From: an uncultured Nitrososphaerota archaeon
Lineage (GTDB): Bacteria; Bacillota; Clostridia; Oscillospirales; Ruminococcaceae
Assembly (NCBI GenBank): GCA_934869045.1
Contig: CAKXAF010000010.1
Coordinates: 1 to 5,509, forward strand
Direction of reading: 5' to 3'
DNA: 5,509 nt
Notes under the pieces: generated by a model
Seen by the model: only the letters and a program-made list of their open reading frames with translations
Told to the model about the DNA's origin: nothing
Databases searched by the model: none
Program-made: the position numbers and the translations under genes
In this document: positions 1 through 5,509 of the stretch, piece by piece
How the letters are laid out: each line of letters opens with the position of its first letter
How positions within the stretch are numbered: the first letter of the stretch is position 1

Positions 1-542
1 GCATTCAGGCGGTCAATGCCTATATCCGGCAGGACGTGGAGAGTTTTCAGGAGGAGTGGCTGCAATGCCGCCGCTCCGATCAGGAACGCAACATCCGTGA
101 AGATCGGAAGCGAGTGGAGCAGGCCAAGAAACGGCTGGCTGACCTGGATGTTCTTCTGTCCCGACTTTATGAGGATTTTGTCCTGGGCGATCTGAGCAAG
201 GAGCGGTACAAGAAAATGACCGCCGATTACGAGGCAGAACAGGAGCGGTTAAAACTCGAAATTGAAGTGACGGAAGAATGGCTGGAAACACAGGAAACCA
301 TGAGTGCAGATGTAGATGCCTTTGTCGCTCTGACCCAGAAGTATGTGGATGTGCCGAAATTAACGCCTACGATAGTCAATGAGTATATCAAGAAGATTGA
401 GGTGTTTGCGCCGGACAAATCCAGCGGCAAGCGGGTACAGAAGGTAAAAATCTATTTCAACTTCGTGGATGATGTAGAGATTCCTGTGATTTCCGAGCCT
501 GTTGTTGCGAAATCTACCCTTGGACGCAGAAAAACGGCGTGA
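1..542 (+). CDS. Large serine recombinase, C-terminal part (DUF4368 type), 5' end outside window
   Basis: The reading frame is open from the left edge (first full codon at 3) to a TGA at 540-542, so about 179 C-terminal residues are present. A GTG at 36 exists but is unlikely to be the real start, since the frame continues upstream and the catalytic serine domain must lie outside the window. The visible part begins with a highly charged, Arg/Lys/Glu-rich helical stretch containing 'LADLDVLLSRLYEDFVLG' and 'LSKERYKKMTADYEAEQERL'. This is the coiled-coil region typical of large serine recombinases. It ends in a module with 'LTPTIVNEYIKKIEVF' and 'VKIYFNFVDDVEIP', which I recognise as DUF4368. 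Family members integrate and excise integrative elements of Firmicutes at short crossover sites. The gene normally sits at one end of its element, so an attachment site may lie just downstream. The family call is firm. The element it served and whether it is active cannot be judged because the catalytic part is missing. Confidence 0.9.
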   Translation, partial: IQAVNAYIRQDVESFQEEWLQCRRSDQERNIREDRKRVEQAKKRLADLDVLLSRLYEDFVLGDLSKERYKKMTADYEAEQERLKLEIEVTEEWLETQETMSADVDAFVALTQKYVDVPKLTPTIVNEYIKKIEVFAPDKSSGKRVQKVKIYFNFVDDVEIPVISEPVVAKSTLGRRKTA

Positions 543-559
543 CCATTGCGGTCACACCG
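535..559 (+). terminator. Hairpin across the recombinase stop codon, possible terminator
   Basis: The arms CGGCGTGACC (535-544) and GGTCACACCG (550-559) pair at nine of ten positions around a 5-base loop (545-549). The recombinase TGA lies inside the left arm. Only a weak pyrimidine tract (TTCTCT) follows instead of a clean T run, so intrinsic termination is plausible but not certain. It could also be a structural part of the element end. Confidence 0.4.
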
Positions 560-607
560 TTCTCTGCCCCTTGCAAAGCTAAATAGTACCTTATCACTAT
601 CAAGCCT

Positions 608-721
608 TGTTTTGCCAGGGTTGTCGCTGGTTACCGTGTATGCTGGTTCCGTTCCCAGAACGGTATCCGGACTTTCGTTGTCATACCATTTACAGTGGCT
701 TGCGTGTTTACCGGATAAGAG
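608..721 (-). pseudogene. Remnant of an Ig-like surface-protein repeat
   Basis: No intact gene is present on either strand here. Read on the minus strand from 721 down to about 608, one frame gives 'KWYDNESPDT' followed by 'VLGTEPAYTVTSDNPGKT'. The spacing of W-Y, a short turn, then 'Y-T-V-T-x-x-D/N-x-G-K' is the pattern seen in tandem Ig-like repeats of Gram-positive cell-surface proteins. The similarity stops near the GKT at about 608, and beyond that the frame runs into recombinase DNA. A TGA at 728-730 separates it from the next decayed piece, which happens to lie in the same frame. There is no start codon or ribosome binding site. The identification rests on pattern memory over about 38 residues, and a chance resemblance is possible. 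Confidence 0.35.
649..663. repeat. Short perfect inverted repeat
   Basis: CCGTTC (649-654) and GAACGG (658-663) are perfect 6-bp arms around a 3-base CCA centre. It lies inside the decayed Ig-like segment and may simply reflect coding sequence. No T tract follows on either strand. Confidence 0.4.
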
Positions 722-739
722 CCAATTTCACCATGATTC

Positions 740-903
740 GCCGAAAAACAAAACCGGCAGGCCGTAGTCGATGGTCTTCTAGGCGTTGTTGACGTCCAGC
801 ATCGCCTACCAGATTCCGCCGTCCTTGAAGGTGGCGGGATCCTGAGTGAGAAGCCGCCAGATTTCGGTCAGCTTCTCGTCCCAGAGCTCTAGAGCAGCCT
901 CAA
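740..903 (-). pseudogene. Decayed TrbL/VirB6-like conjugation membrane-protein fragment
   Basis: On the minus strand one frame reads 'LWDEKLTEIWRLLTQDP', 'ATFKDGGIW', then after a TAG 'AMLDVNNA', then after a second TAG 'KTIDYGLPVLFFGES'. This order (W-x-x-K-L-x-E-I-W-x-L-L-T-Q, F-K-x-G-G-I-W, then a hydrophobic GY-x-L-x-VLFF segment) matches what I recall of a TrbL/VirB6-like integral membrane protein in Tn1549/CD-type conjugative elements of Clostridia. In those elements it forms part of the type IV secretion channel. Here it has in-frame TAG codons at 779-781 and 806-808 and a TGA at 728-730. Both the N-terminal end and the transmembrane part that should follow are missing, so it is non-functional. 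Just upstream (about 904-975), a different frame gives 'YAVSHAFWMESLFGL', which could be the same gene after a frameshift. This fits a remnant of an older conjugative element at this locus. Confidence 0.5.
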
Positions 904-976
904 GCCAAACAAGCTTTCCATCCAAAAGGCGTGAGATACGGCATAAGCAATTGTTCCGTAGGCATTAATGCCCATT

Positions 977-1016
977 GGCAGTCAAAATTCTCCCTTGCGG
1001 TTCAAAATTGACTGCC
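977..1016. repeat. Inverted repeat with internal direct repeats, possible insertion-sequence end
   Basis: GGCAGTCAA (977-985) and TTGACTGCC (1008-1016) are perfect 9-bp arms separated by 22 bases. CAAAATT occurs twice in the same orientation, at 983-989 and 1003-1009, with a 20-base period. Read on the minus strand the unit contains 'GTCAATTTTGAACCG'. This resembles the repeated motifs I associate with ends of IS21-family elements, but no istA/istB coding sequence is in the window. The repeat lies 18 bases past the stop of the last beta-helix gene. A terminator role is less likely because the loop is long and no T run follows. Confidence 0.35.
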
Positions 1017-1033
1017 GATTCAACCCGATGTAT

Positions 1034-2029
1034 TTACAGATTGACAATACTGCTGGAATTTGCCGCGCAGACTGTGCGGACGTTTTCGCCCAGATCAGAA
1101 AGAGGAGACTGATTTGCAGCATGGGATAAGCTGTTGCCCAGAATAACAGAGTCAATCATATCCTTATAAACAATCCCGTATTCCGGAACCTTCTCTTCTT
1201 TGGCGGAAAGCGCATTTCCGGTAAAGGTAATACCACAGCTGTTTTCCATATACACCTGACAGGACGGAACATCCGGGTTGTTCAGGCCGCAGGAGACCAT
1301 AACGTTCCCGCTGAATGCGGACGCCCGGGATTTCCGGATGAAAACCGCTGCGCCACGGTTGCCGGAAAAGCGGTTGCCTGTAACGTTGATATTCTGAGTG
1401 TTGTCCACCAGCATACCGTATTTGCCGTTGTCGTCGATCCGGCAGCCGGTATAGCAGACCATGCCGGGTCCTGCGATGATTCCGCTTTCTTCGTTTCCGG
1501 AAAAATCGCTGTCGATGACCCAGCCATCATAGCCGCGGTCTACATCCAAACCGGAAAGGCGGTTTTCTGTAATCAGGCAGCGGCGAACGGCAAAGACCCA
1601 TACCCAGTCAAATTTCATACCGCAGCCGGTGAAATGGCAGACCTTCAGATCTTCGTAGCAGTTGTTCTGCTCTACACCGCCGTGCTTGGAATAGATGCCG
1701 TGCATTTCCAGGCCCTGATATGCGCCGTCTAACGTCAGGCCGATGATCCGGGTGCCGCGGACGGCATCCAGATCCAGCAGAGCTCTTGCGTTTCCGGAAA
1801 GAGCTTTCAGAACGGCAGTGCCGTTATCCTCGCCGCGTCCCCATGCAGAACAGCCGCAAAGGGTAATATGGCTCGGGACCACTACCGGATGAATGCAGTA
1901 AACACCGCTGGGGAAATAAACCGTTCCCTCGGTTTGAGAGGCACGCTTCATCGCATCGATCAAAGCCTGGGTATCATCATGTACGCCGTCGCCTGCGGCG
2001 CCAAACTCACGAATGTTCAAATAAGCCAT
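1034..2029 (-). CDS. Right-handed parallel beta-helix protein (Pectate_lyase_3-like), second paralogue
   Basis: A 331-residue protein starting directly with the Pectate_lyase_3-type N-terminus: 'NIREFGAAGDGVHDDT' (residues 5-20) and 'GTVYFPSGVYCIHP' (35-48). The rest is a ladder of short beta-helix turns with repeated N/D-x-F-S/T-G-N motifs, for example 'VTGNRFSGN' (216-224) and 'ITFTGNALS' (267-275). It also has 'LDGAYQG' (100-106) and 'CHFTG' (131-135). The family includes GH28-related hydrolases, polysaccharide lyases, epimerases and phage tailspikes, so the reaction cannot be named. There is no signal peptide and there are 13 cysteines, which suggests a cytoplasmic protein. The start at 2029 is fixed by an AAGGAGG at 2039-2045 with a 9-base spacer. 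The upstream paralogue ends 14 bases away and 30 of the first 50 residues are identical to it, so this is a tandem duplication. It is about 26 residues shorter, mainly from a missing insert after residue 64. Confidence 0.85.
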   Translation of the reverse strand: MAYLNIREFGAAGDGVHDDTQALIDAMKRASQTEGTVYFPSGVYCIHPVVVPSHITLCGCSAWGRGEDNGTAVLKALSGNARALLDLDAVRGTRIIGLTLDGAYQGLEMHGIYSKHGGVEQNNCYEDLKVCHFTGCGMKFDWVWVFAVRRCLITENRLSGLDVDRGYDGWVIDSDFSGNEESGIIAGPGMVCYTGCRIDDNGKYGMLVDNTQNINVTGNRFSGNRGAAVFIRKSRASAFSGNVMVSCGLNNPDVPSCQVYMENSCGITFTGNALSAKEEKVPEYGIVYKDMIDSVILGNSLSHAANQSPLSDLGENVRTVCAANSSSIVNL

Positions 2030-2038
2030 AAAAAGGAT

Positions 2039-2045
2039 CCTCCTT
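2039..2045 (-). promoter_or_regulatory. Ribosome binding site overlapping the upstream stop codon
   Basis: A perfect AAGGAGG on the minus strand lies 9 bases before the ATG at 2029. Its first two bases are the last two of the TAA (2044-2046) ending the upstream beta-helix gene. This arrangement favours translational coupling of the two paralogues. Confidence 0.85.
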
Positions 2046-3117
2046 ATTCTTCTTCAGGCGGGAAAGTGCTAAGGTCAAAGACGCTTCCTGTGTTGTTTTC
2101 CATGATAAGATTCTGATGGCCGCCGAGATCCCGGCAAAGATCGTCGCTGCAGCTTTCATAAAACGCATTTCCCGTTATAACGGAATCTTCCAGATGGGAG
2201 ATCACCATGCCAAAATGTGTGCTGTGCCGTTTGGCAAGACGGAACCAACCCCAGAAGGTATTTCCGATCATGGCGACACCCCTGCTGTTTTCCAAACGGC
2301 AGTGGGTATTGTCATCGGAAACTTCCCGGCGCGCGCCGCTGATTCGCGCCATATTTCCAGTTAGTGCGCAGACGCTGCAGGAATCCAGGTGGATCGCAGG
2401 GCCGCGGGGAGAGTCAAAAGAGTTCCCGGTAATGGCAATCTGGCTGCCGCCGGCGATTTTCACGCCAGCGCATCCGCCTTCGATGCGGCTTCCGGTAAAG
2501 GAAACGTCTTCAGTCCCGTCAGCGAAAAATCCCGGACCGTCGTTATAAGCCAGCTGACAGTCGATGATTCGGCCATGGCTGCCGGCGCTTCCGTCAACGG
2601 AAGCGCCGGTGTTCTTAATCAGAAGACTCCTGCGGATCGCATAGGTGTCTGCGGAGATGCGGACGCCGTTTCCAGTAAAATGGCAGCAGCGGATATCTTC
2701 CAGGAAAATCGCATGGCCGCCCTTTACATAGATCCCGTTGAAATGATCGCCCTTATACTCTCCGTCCAGAGAAAGGCCGATGACCCGATTTCCACAGCAG
2801 TCCTCCAGCGTCAGGAGCGCTTCCACGTCCTGAGATAAGGAGAACAGCACAGTCTGTCCGTTGTAATCCGGATCGACAGGATCGCCTTCTTCGATTTTGT
2901 TATTTCCGTAGCCAAATGCAGAATAGCCCCAGGAAGCGTTGCCCATCAGTGTGATCCCGGAGGGGACGCTGATTGGGTGGACACAGTAGATCCCCTTCGG
3001 GAAATACACGGTTCCATCGCTTCCGCTGGCCGCTTCCATTGCGGTGGTAATGGCTCTGGTATCGTCAGTGACACCATCGCCCCGAGCGCCGAAATCGCGC
3101 ACGTTCACATATGGCAT
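2044..3117 (-). CDS. Right-handed parallel beta-helix protein (Pectate_lyase_3-like), first paralogue
   Basis: A 357-residue protein. The frame also has an ATG at 3150, but the one at 3117 is preferred. It has AAGGAAGG 7 bases upstream, whereas the 3150 codon has no such site. Starting at 3117 also aligns 'MPYVNVRDFGARGDGV' exactly with the paralogue's 'MAYLNIREFGAAGDGV'. Visible motifs are GDGVTDDT (13-20), 'GTVYFPKGIYCVHP' (35-48), 'LSLDGEYKG' (115-123), 'CHFTG' (145-149), and beta-helix turns such as 'ITGNSF' (229-234) and 'VITGNAF' (313-319). Compared with the paralogue it has an extra loop at about 65-83 rich in G, Y, N and acidic residues. It also has an aromatic/His loop at 289-301 (W289, W291, H298, H301). 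There is no signal peptide and there are 12 cysteines, so it is probably cytoplasmic. It is the first gene after the promoter at 3203-3231. A role in handling an imported oligosaccharide is an inference; the exact enzyme activity is unknown. Confidence 0.85.
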   Translation of the reverse strand: MPYVNVRDFGARGDGVTDDTRAITTAMEAASGSDGTVYFPKGIYCVHPISVPSGITLMGNASWGYSAFGYGNNKIEEGDPVDPDYNGQTVLFSLSQDVEALLTLEDCCGNRVIGLSLDGEYKGDHFNGIYVKGGHAIFLEDIRCCHFTGNGVRISADTYAIRRSLLIKNTGASVDGSAGSHGRIIDCQLAYNDGPGFFADGTEDVSFTGSRIEGGCAGVKIAGGSQIAITGNSFDSPRGPAIHLDSCSVCALTGNMARISGARREVSDDNTHCRLENSRGVAMIGNTFWGWFRLAKRHSTHFGMVISHLEDSVITGNAFYESCSDDLCRDLGGHQNLIMENNTGSVFDLSTFPPEEE

Positions 3118-3124
3118 AACGATT

Positions 3125-3132
3125 CCTTCCTT
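3125..3132 (-). promoter_or_regulatory. Ribosome binding site that decides the start of the first beta-helix gene
   Basis: AAGGAAGG on the minus strand lies 7 bases before the ATG at 3117. The alternative in-frame ATG at 3150 is preceded by GCGCGCTGCTGA, which has no Shine-Dalgarno match. Confidence 0.7.
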
Positions 3133-3154
3133 TCGGTCGTTACAAATCATTCAG

Positions 3155-3190
3155 CAGCGCGCCGGACTGCCGGCACAGATCCTTGCGCTG
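3155..3190 (-). promoter_or_regulatory. Structured 5' leader hairpin
   Basis: On the minus strand CAGCGC (3190-3185) pairs perfectly with GCGCTG (3160-3155). Inside it GCCGG (3174-3170) pairs with CCGGC (3165-3161) around a CAGT loop. The two helices stack on one side and leave a 10-base bulge (3184-3175, AAGGATCTGT) on the other. The structure sits between the predicted transcription start and the ribosome binding site. No T run follows, so it is not a terminator. It may stabilise the mRNA or bind a factor. No known riboswitch class was recognised. Confidence 0.45.
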
Positions 3191-3202
3191 TCCTTGGTTC
3201 CT

Positions 3203-3231
3203 ATTATGAAAAGCAAACAGGTCTTTGTCAA
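3203..3231 (-). promoter_or_regulatory. Predicted sigma-A promoter of the beta-helix pair
   Basis: On the minus strand a perfect -35 box TTGACA (3231-3226) is followed by a 17-base spacer and a -10 box CATAAT (3208-3203), a five-of-six match. Directly upstream is an A/T-rich stretch (3232-3258) with TTTTTTATAAAAAA, which could act as an UP element. The predicted start near 3196 gives a leader of about 80 bases before the ATG at 3117. The promoter lies between the regulator's stop at 3298 and the beta-helix genes, so the pair can be transcribed independently of the regulator gene. Confidence 0.75.
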
Positions 3232-3297
3232 TAAAAAACTATTTTTTATAAAAAAGAACGCAGAAAATAATGAGAAACCGCAAGAAAGCAAGACTGG

Positions 3298-5509
3298 TTA
3301 CTCCTCTGCCTTGACAGAGTATACCATCTTCCGATATTCGCTTGGAGTCATCAGCATCACCTTTTTAAAATTCCGGTTGAACGCATTGATGTCAGAATAT
3401 CCAACATCGTGCGCAAGTTGGCTGATATTTTTCGGAGAGACAGCCAGAAGCCGCACAACTTTTTCGATCCGTACCTTCCGCACATAATCCATAAAGGAAC
3501 AGCCCATCTCGGCCTTGAAAATATGAGCAAGGTAGGTATAGGACAGGTTGAACACCTCTGCTGCTTGGGAAAGGGAAAGGCCGGGATCCATATAATGCTC
3601 CTGAACATAGACCGTGGCCTGTTCAATATAAACATTCTGATTCTTCGGCAGTTCCTTGCCCATGATATATCCGCTGAAAAGATTCAGCAGTTCGTAGATC
3701 CGCCCTTCCAGTATGGTCGGATCGCAGCTGTAAAGCTGGCTTTCCAGCTGCTCCGTCGGAAGGATCTTCTTCATGCGGCTGTCATTGACCGACCGCAGGC
3801 AGCCGAGAACCGCTTCCCGAAATTCATGGATCCGCCGGTCCATGAGCTGGGGCTGATAAAGCTGATCCCGAAGCCGGGTATCAAGGATTGCGCAGATTCG
3901 GGCTTTGGCTTCTTCTGATTTTCCGGAGGCAATTTCACCAACCCACTGTTCCTGCTCCGCCCGTGGGAACACCGGGATATCACACTCAAAGACGATCTCC
4001 TGAAAACAGCAGCTCTTCCGTTTTCCGTAAACTGCGGTTTCCAGCGCAATATCAGCCTGGTTCCAGTATCGGGGAAGTTCAGTCAAAAGCGAGAACCGCT
4101 GGCTGATACCAATCTGGCCCACTTTTTGACAAAGACTCTGCTGCTGAAAGAATTTGCACATCAGCTGGCGGACGGCTTCCGGAGAAAGGGCGTCTGCATT
4201 GTCCGGATCGGTTTCCGTTCCATTATAGTTGAGGATCAGCGCATAATGGCCGGGGTTTACCTCTGCGAAAAAGCAGCGGAACCGGAAAACATGGGGAAGA
4301 AAGAAAAGAAGCTGTTGTTCCAGCCCCTGAAGATCCGCCAAAGTCAGATGCAGGGTTGTTTCCGAACGGATTTTCAGCACATAAAAATATGGATATTCAA
4401 AGGAAACGCCCGTTTCCTTTAAAGAGGTCAGCAGCTCGGCATCCGGTCCTAAAAGGATCAGACGGTTGAAAAGATTATTGCGGACGATGGGCAGCTGCCG
4501 CTCGATAATCTCCTGAAACTGCTGATTCCGCTCGATAATGGAAAGGGAGCAGTTGCGGATATTTTGCAGCGCATCCCGAGAAATCGGCACGTTGCTGGCC
4601 GTATATCCCTGTAAAATATCGCTGAGGTCGTCCAGAGGGCGGGCGTTGACCTTCATAAAATAAAGGGAAAGCGCCAGCCCGACGATGAGCGTCAGAATTA
4701 CCACCAGAAAGCAGAACAGCTTCATCATTTCCAGTTGCTTTACAAAAGAATCCATGGGAATCCCCAGATAATAGACCCAGCGGAAGCGTCCGGAACGCAG
4801 AGTGCTGACCGTCCAGCCTTCCTTTTCGCTGACCTGGATCAGTTCCCTCTTATTAAAATCCCGCAGCAGCAGGCTTTCATCCGGAAGGTTATGCGAATAA
4901 ACCAGACCGCCGTCTACCGTTTCGATGCAGAAAAAACCGTCCTCAAAAAAATGGCTCTGGTTCGCCTGCGCAAGAATCCGTTCCATATCGACAACAAAAA
5001 CGATATTGGCAAATTTCCCATTATTTTCAATCTGCGTGGATTGCAGGTAAAAAAGCGCCGAACTATCCGGCCCCCGGGAAGGCATGGGAACGGAAACCAG
5101 GGTTTTCCGATGAACTTGATCCAGCACCTCCTCAATTCCGGAATAGTCTTCCTGCGGGAACTGCCGGAGGAGCCAATAGTCTTCCAGAGAGTTCAGGGAC
5201 TGGGAGGAAAGGACCCAATTCCCCTCGGGATAATAAATAAAGTAGTCGTAGATACATTTATTAACGGAATAGGTTTTCTGAGCAGTTTCAATAAACTTGC
5301 TGATGTCGTAAATATTGCGGGGACTCAGCTCTTCTACATTCAAAAGGCTCAACACCTGCTGCTTCCGGGAGATATCGTTGGCAAACTGCTCCACCATACC
5401 CAGAGAGGATTCAATATCCCCCTTGATCTGTCGGGAGAGTGCTTCGTTCGTATTCAAAAGGCTTTCCGAGTACATTTTAATGAAGACCGTAGAAGAAGCA
5501 ATGATACCC
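3298..5509 (-). CDS. Membrane-anchored AraC/YesN-type transcriptional regulator with extracellular sensor, 5' end outside window
   Basis: The frame is open from the right edge to TAA at 3298-3300, giving about 736 residues. An ATG occurs at 5475, but 11 more in-frame codons (G-I-I-A-S-S-T-V-F-I-K) precede it and look like the end of a first transmembrane helix, so the true start is probably upstream. Counting from the Met at 5475: residues about 5-245 form an extracellular, Cache-like sensor with 'YDYFIYYPEGNWVLS' and 'DGFFCIETVDGGLVYSHN'. Residues about 250-273 are a second membrane helix ('LFCFLVVILTLIVGLALSLY'). Residues about 330-500 resemble the degenerate GGDEF-like cytoplasmic module of this family ('IGISQRFSLLTELPRYWNQA'). 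Residues about 617-720 are the AraC DNA-binding domain, with two helix-turn-helix units ('LSQAAEVFNLSYTYLAHIF', then 'ISQLAHDVGYSD' and 'FNRNFKK...TPSEYR'). Such proteins sense an outside ligand and activate adjacent, usually carbohydrate-related, genes. The beta-helix pair lies directly downstream on the same strand and is the likely target. The ligand is unknown. Confidence 0.88.
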   Translation of the reverse strand, partial: GIIASSTVFIKMYSESLLNTNEALSRQIKGDIESSLGMVEQFANDISRKQQVLSLLNVEELSPRNIYDISKFIETAQKTYSVNKCIYDYFIYYPEGNWVLSSQSLNSLEDYWLLRQFPQEDYSGIEEVLDQVHRKTLVSVPMPSRGPDSSALFYLQSTQIENNGKFANIVFVVDMERILAQANQSHFFEDGFFCIETVDGGLVYSHNLPDESLLLRDFNKRELIQVSEKEGWTVSTLRSGRFRWVYYLGIPMDSFVKQLEMMKLFCFLVVILTLIVGLALSLYFMKVNARPLDDLSDILQGYTASNVPISRDALQNIRNCSLSIIERNQQFQEIIERQLPIVRNNLFNRLILLGPDAELLTSLKETGVSFEYPYFYVLKIRSETTLHLTLADLQGLEQQLLFFLPHVFRFRCFFAEVNPGHYALILNYNGTETDPDNADALSPEAVRQLMCKFFQQQSLCQKVGQIGISQRFSLLTELPRYWNQADIALETAVYGKRKSCCFQEIVFECDIPVFPRAEQEQWVGEIASGKSEEAKARICAILDTRLRDQLYQPQLMDRRIHEFREAVLGCLRSVNDSRMKKILPTEQLESQLYSCDPTILEGRIYELLNLFSGYIMGKELPKNQNVYIEQATVYVQEHYMDPGLSLSQAAEVFNLSYTYLAHIFKAEMGCSFMDYVRKVRIEKVVRLLAVSPKNISQLAHDVGYSDINAFNRNFKKVMLMTPSEYRKMVYSVKAEE

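Noticed and set aside
546..792. Short + strand open frames after the recombinase
   Set aside because: They are Ser/Leu- and Arg-rich with no ribosome binding site or family resemblance. The minus strand gives recognisable remnants instead.
898..975. Minus-strand 28-codon frame starting at the ATG at 975
   Set aside because: It has no properly spaced ribosome binding site and stops soon after entering the TrbL-like fragment. It is better explained as a frameshifted part of that pseudogene or chance.
977..1016. Intrinsic terminator for the beta-helix operon
   Set aside because: The loop would be 22 bases and no T run follows on the minus strand, so it does not fit a standard terminator.
2389..2838. 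149-codon open frame on the + strand inside the first beta-helix gene
   Set aside because: It is antisense to a well-supported gene, has low-complexity Ala/Ser-rich content with no recognised domain, and has no convincing ribosome binding site.
3118..3150. N-terminal extension of the first beta-helix protein from the ATG at 3150
   Set aside because: There is no ribosome binding site before it, the paralogue lacks the extension, and the better site sits just before 3117.
3409..3918. 169-codon open frame on the + strand inside the AraC regulator gene
   Set aside because: It overlaps the conserved helix-turn-helix coding region on the opposite strand and resembles no known protein, so it is a shadow frame.
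1..5509. CRISPR arrays, tRNA or rRNA genes
   Set aside because: No regularly spaced repeats, tRNA cloverleaf or rRNA-like sequence were seen.

Overview
The window looks like chromosomal DNA of a gut-type Firmicute, probably class Clostridia (Lachnospiraceae or Oscillospiraceae). This is an inference. It rests on moderate GC, strong AAGGAGG-type ribosome binding sites, a DUF4368-type large serine recombinase tail, and a membrane-anchored AraC/YesN-type regulator. No rRNA, tRNA or CRISPR array was seen.

Left part (1-1033): the 3' end of a large serine recombinase on the + strand, cut by the window edge, ends at 542 in a hairpin that overlaps its stop codon. It is followed by about 490 bases with no intact gene. 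Read on the minus strand, this stretch contains decayed coding pieces. One (about 608-721) resembles an Ig-like repeat of a surface protein. Another (about 740-903) resembles a TrbL/VirB6-like membrane protein of Tn1549/CD-type integrative conjugative elements and is broken by in-frame stops. Next to it is an inverted/direct repeat (977-1016) that could be an old insertion-sequence end. Together these suggest the scarred edge of a mobile element.

Right part (1034-5509), all on the minus strand: reading 5'->3', a membrane-anchored AraC-family regulator (5' end outside the window) comes first. It is followed by a 180-base intergenic region with a near-consensus sigma-A promoter and a structured leader, then two tandem paralogous right-handed beta-helix (Pectate_lyase_3-type) proteins. 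These two genes are 14 bases apart, with the second gene's ribosome binding site overlapping the first gene's stop codon. Neither has a signal peptide and both are cysteine-rich, so they are probably cytoplasmic.

Working model (inference): the regulator senses an extracellular ligand through its outer sensor domain and controls the beta-helix pair, which would act inside the cell on a carbohydrate or oligosaccharide. The substrate cannot be read from the sequence. The regulator-plus-paired-intracellular-beta-helix cassette is the most interesting unit here.
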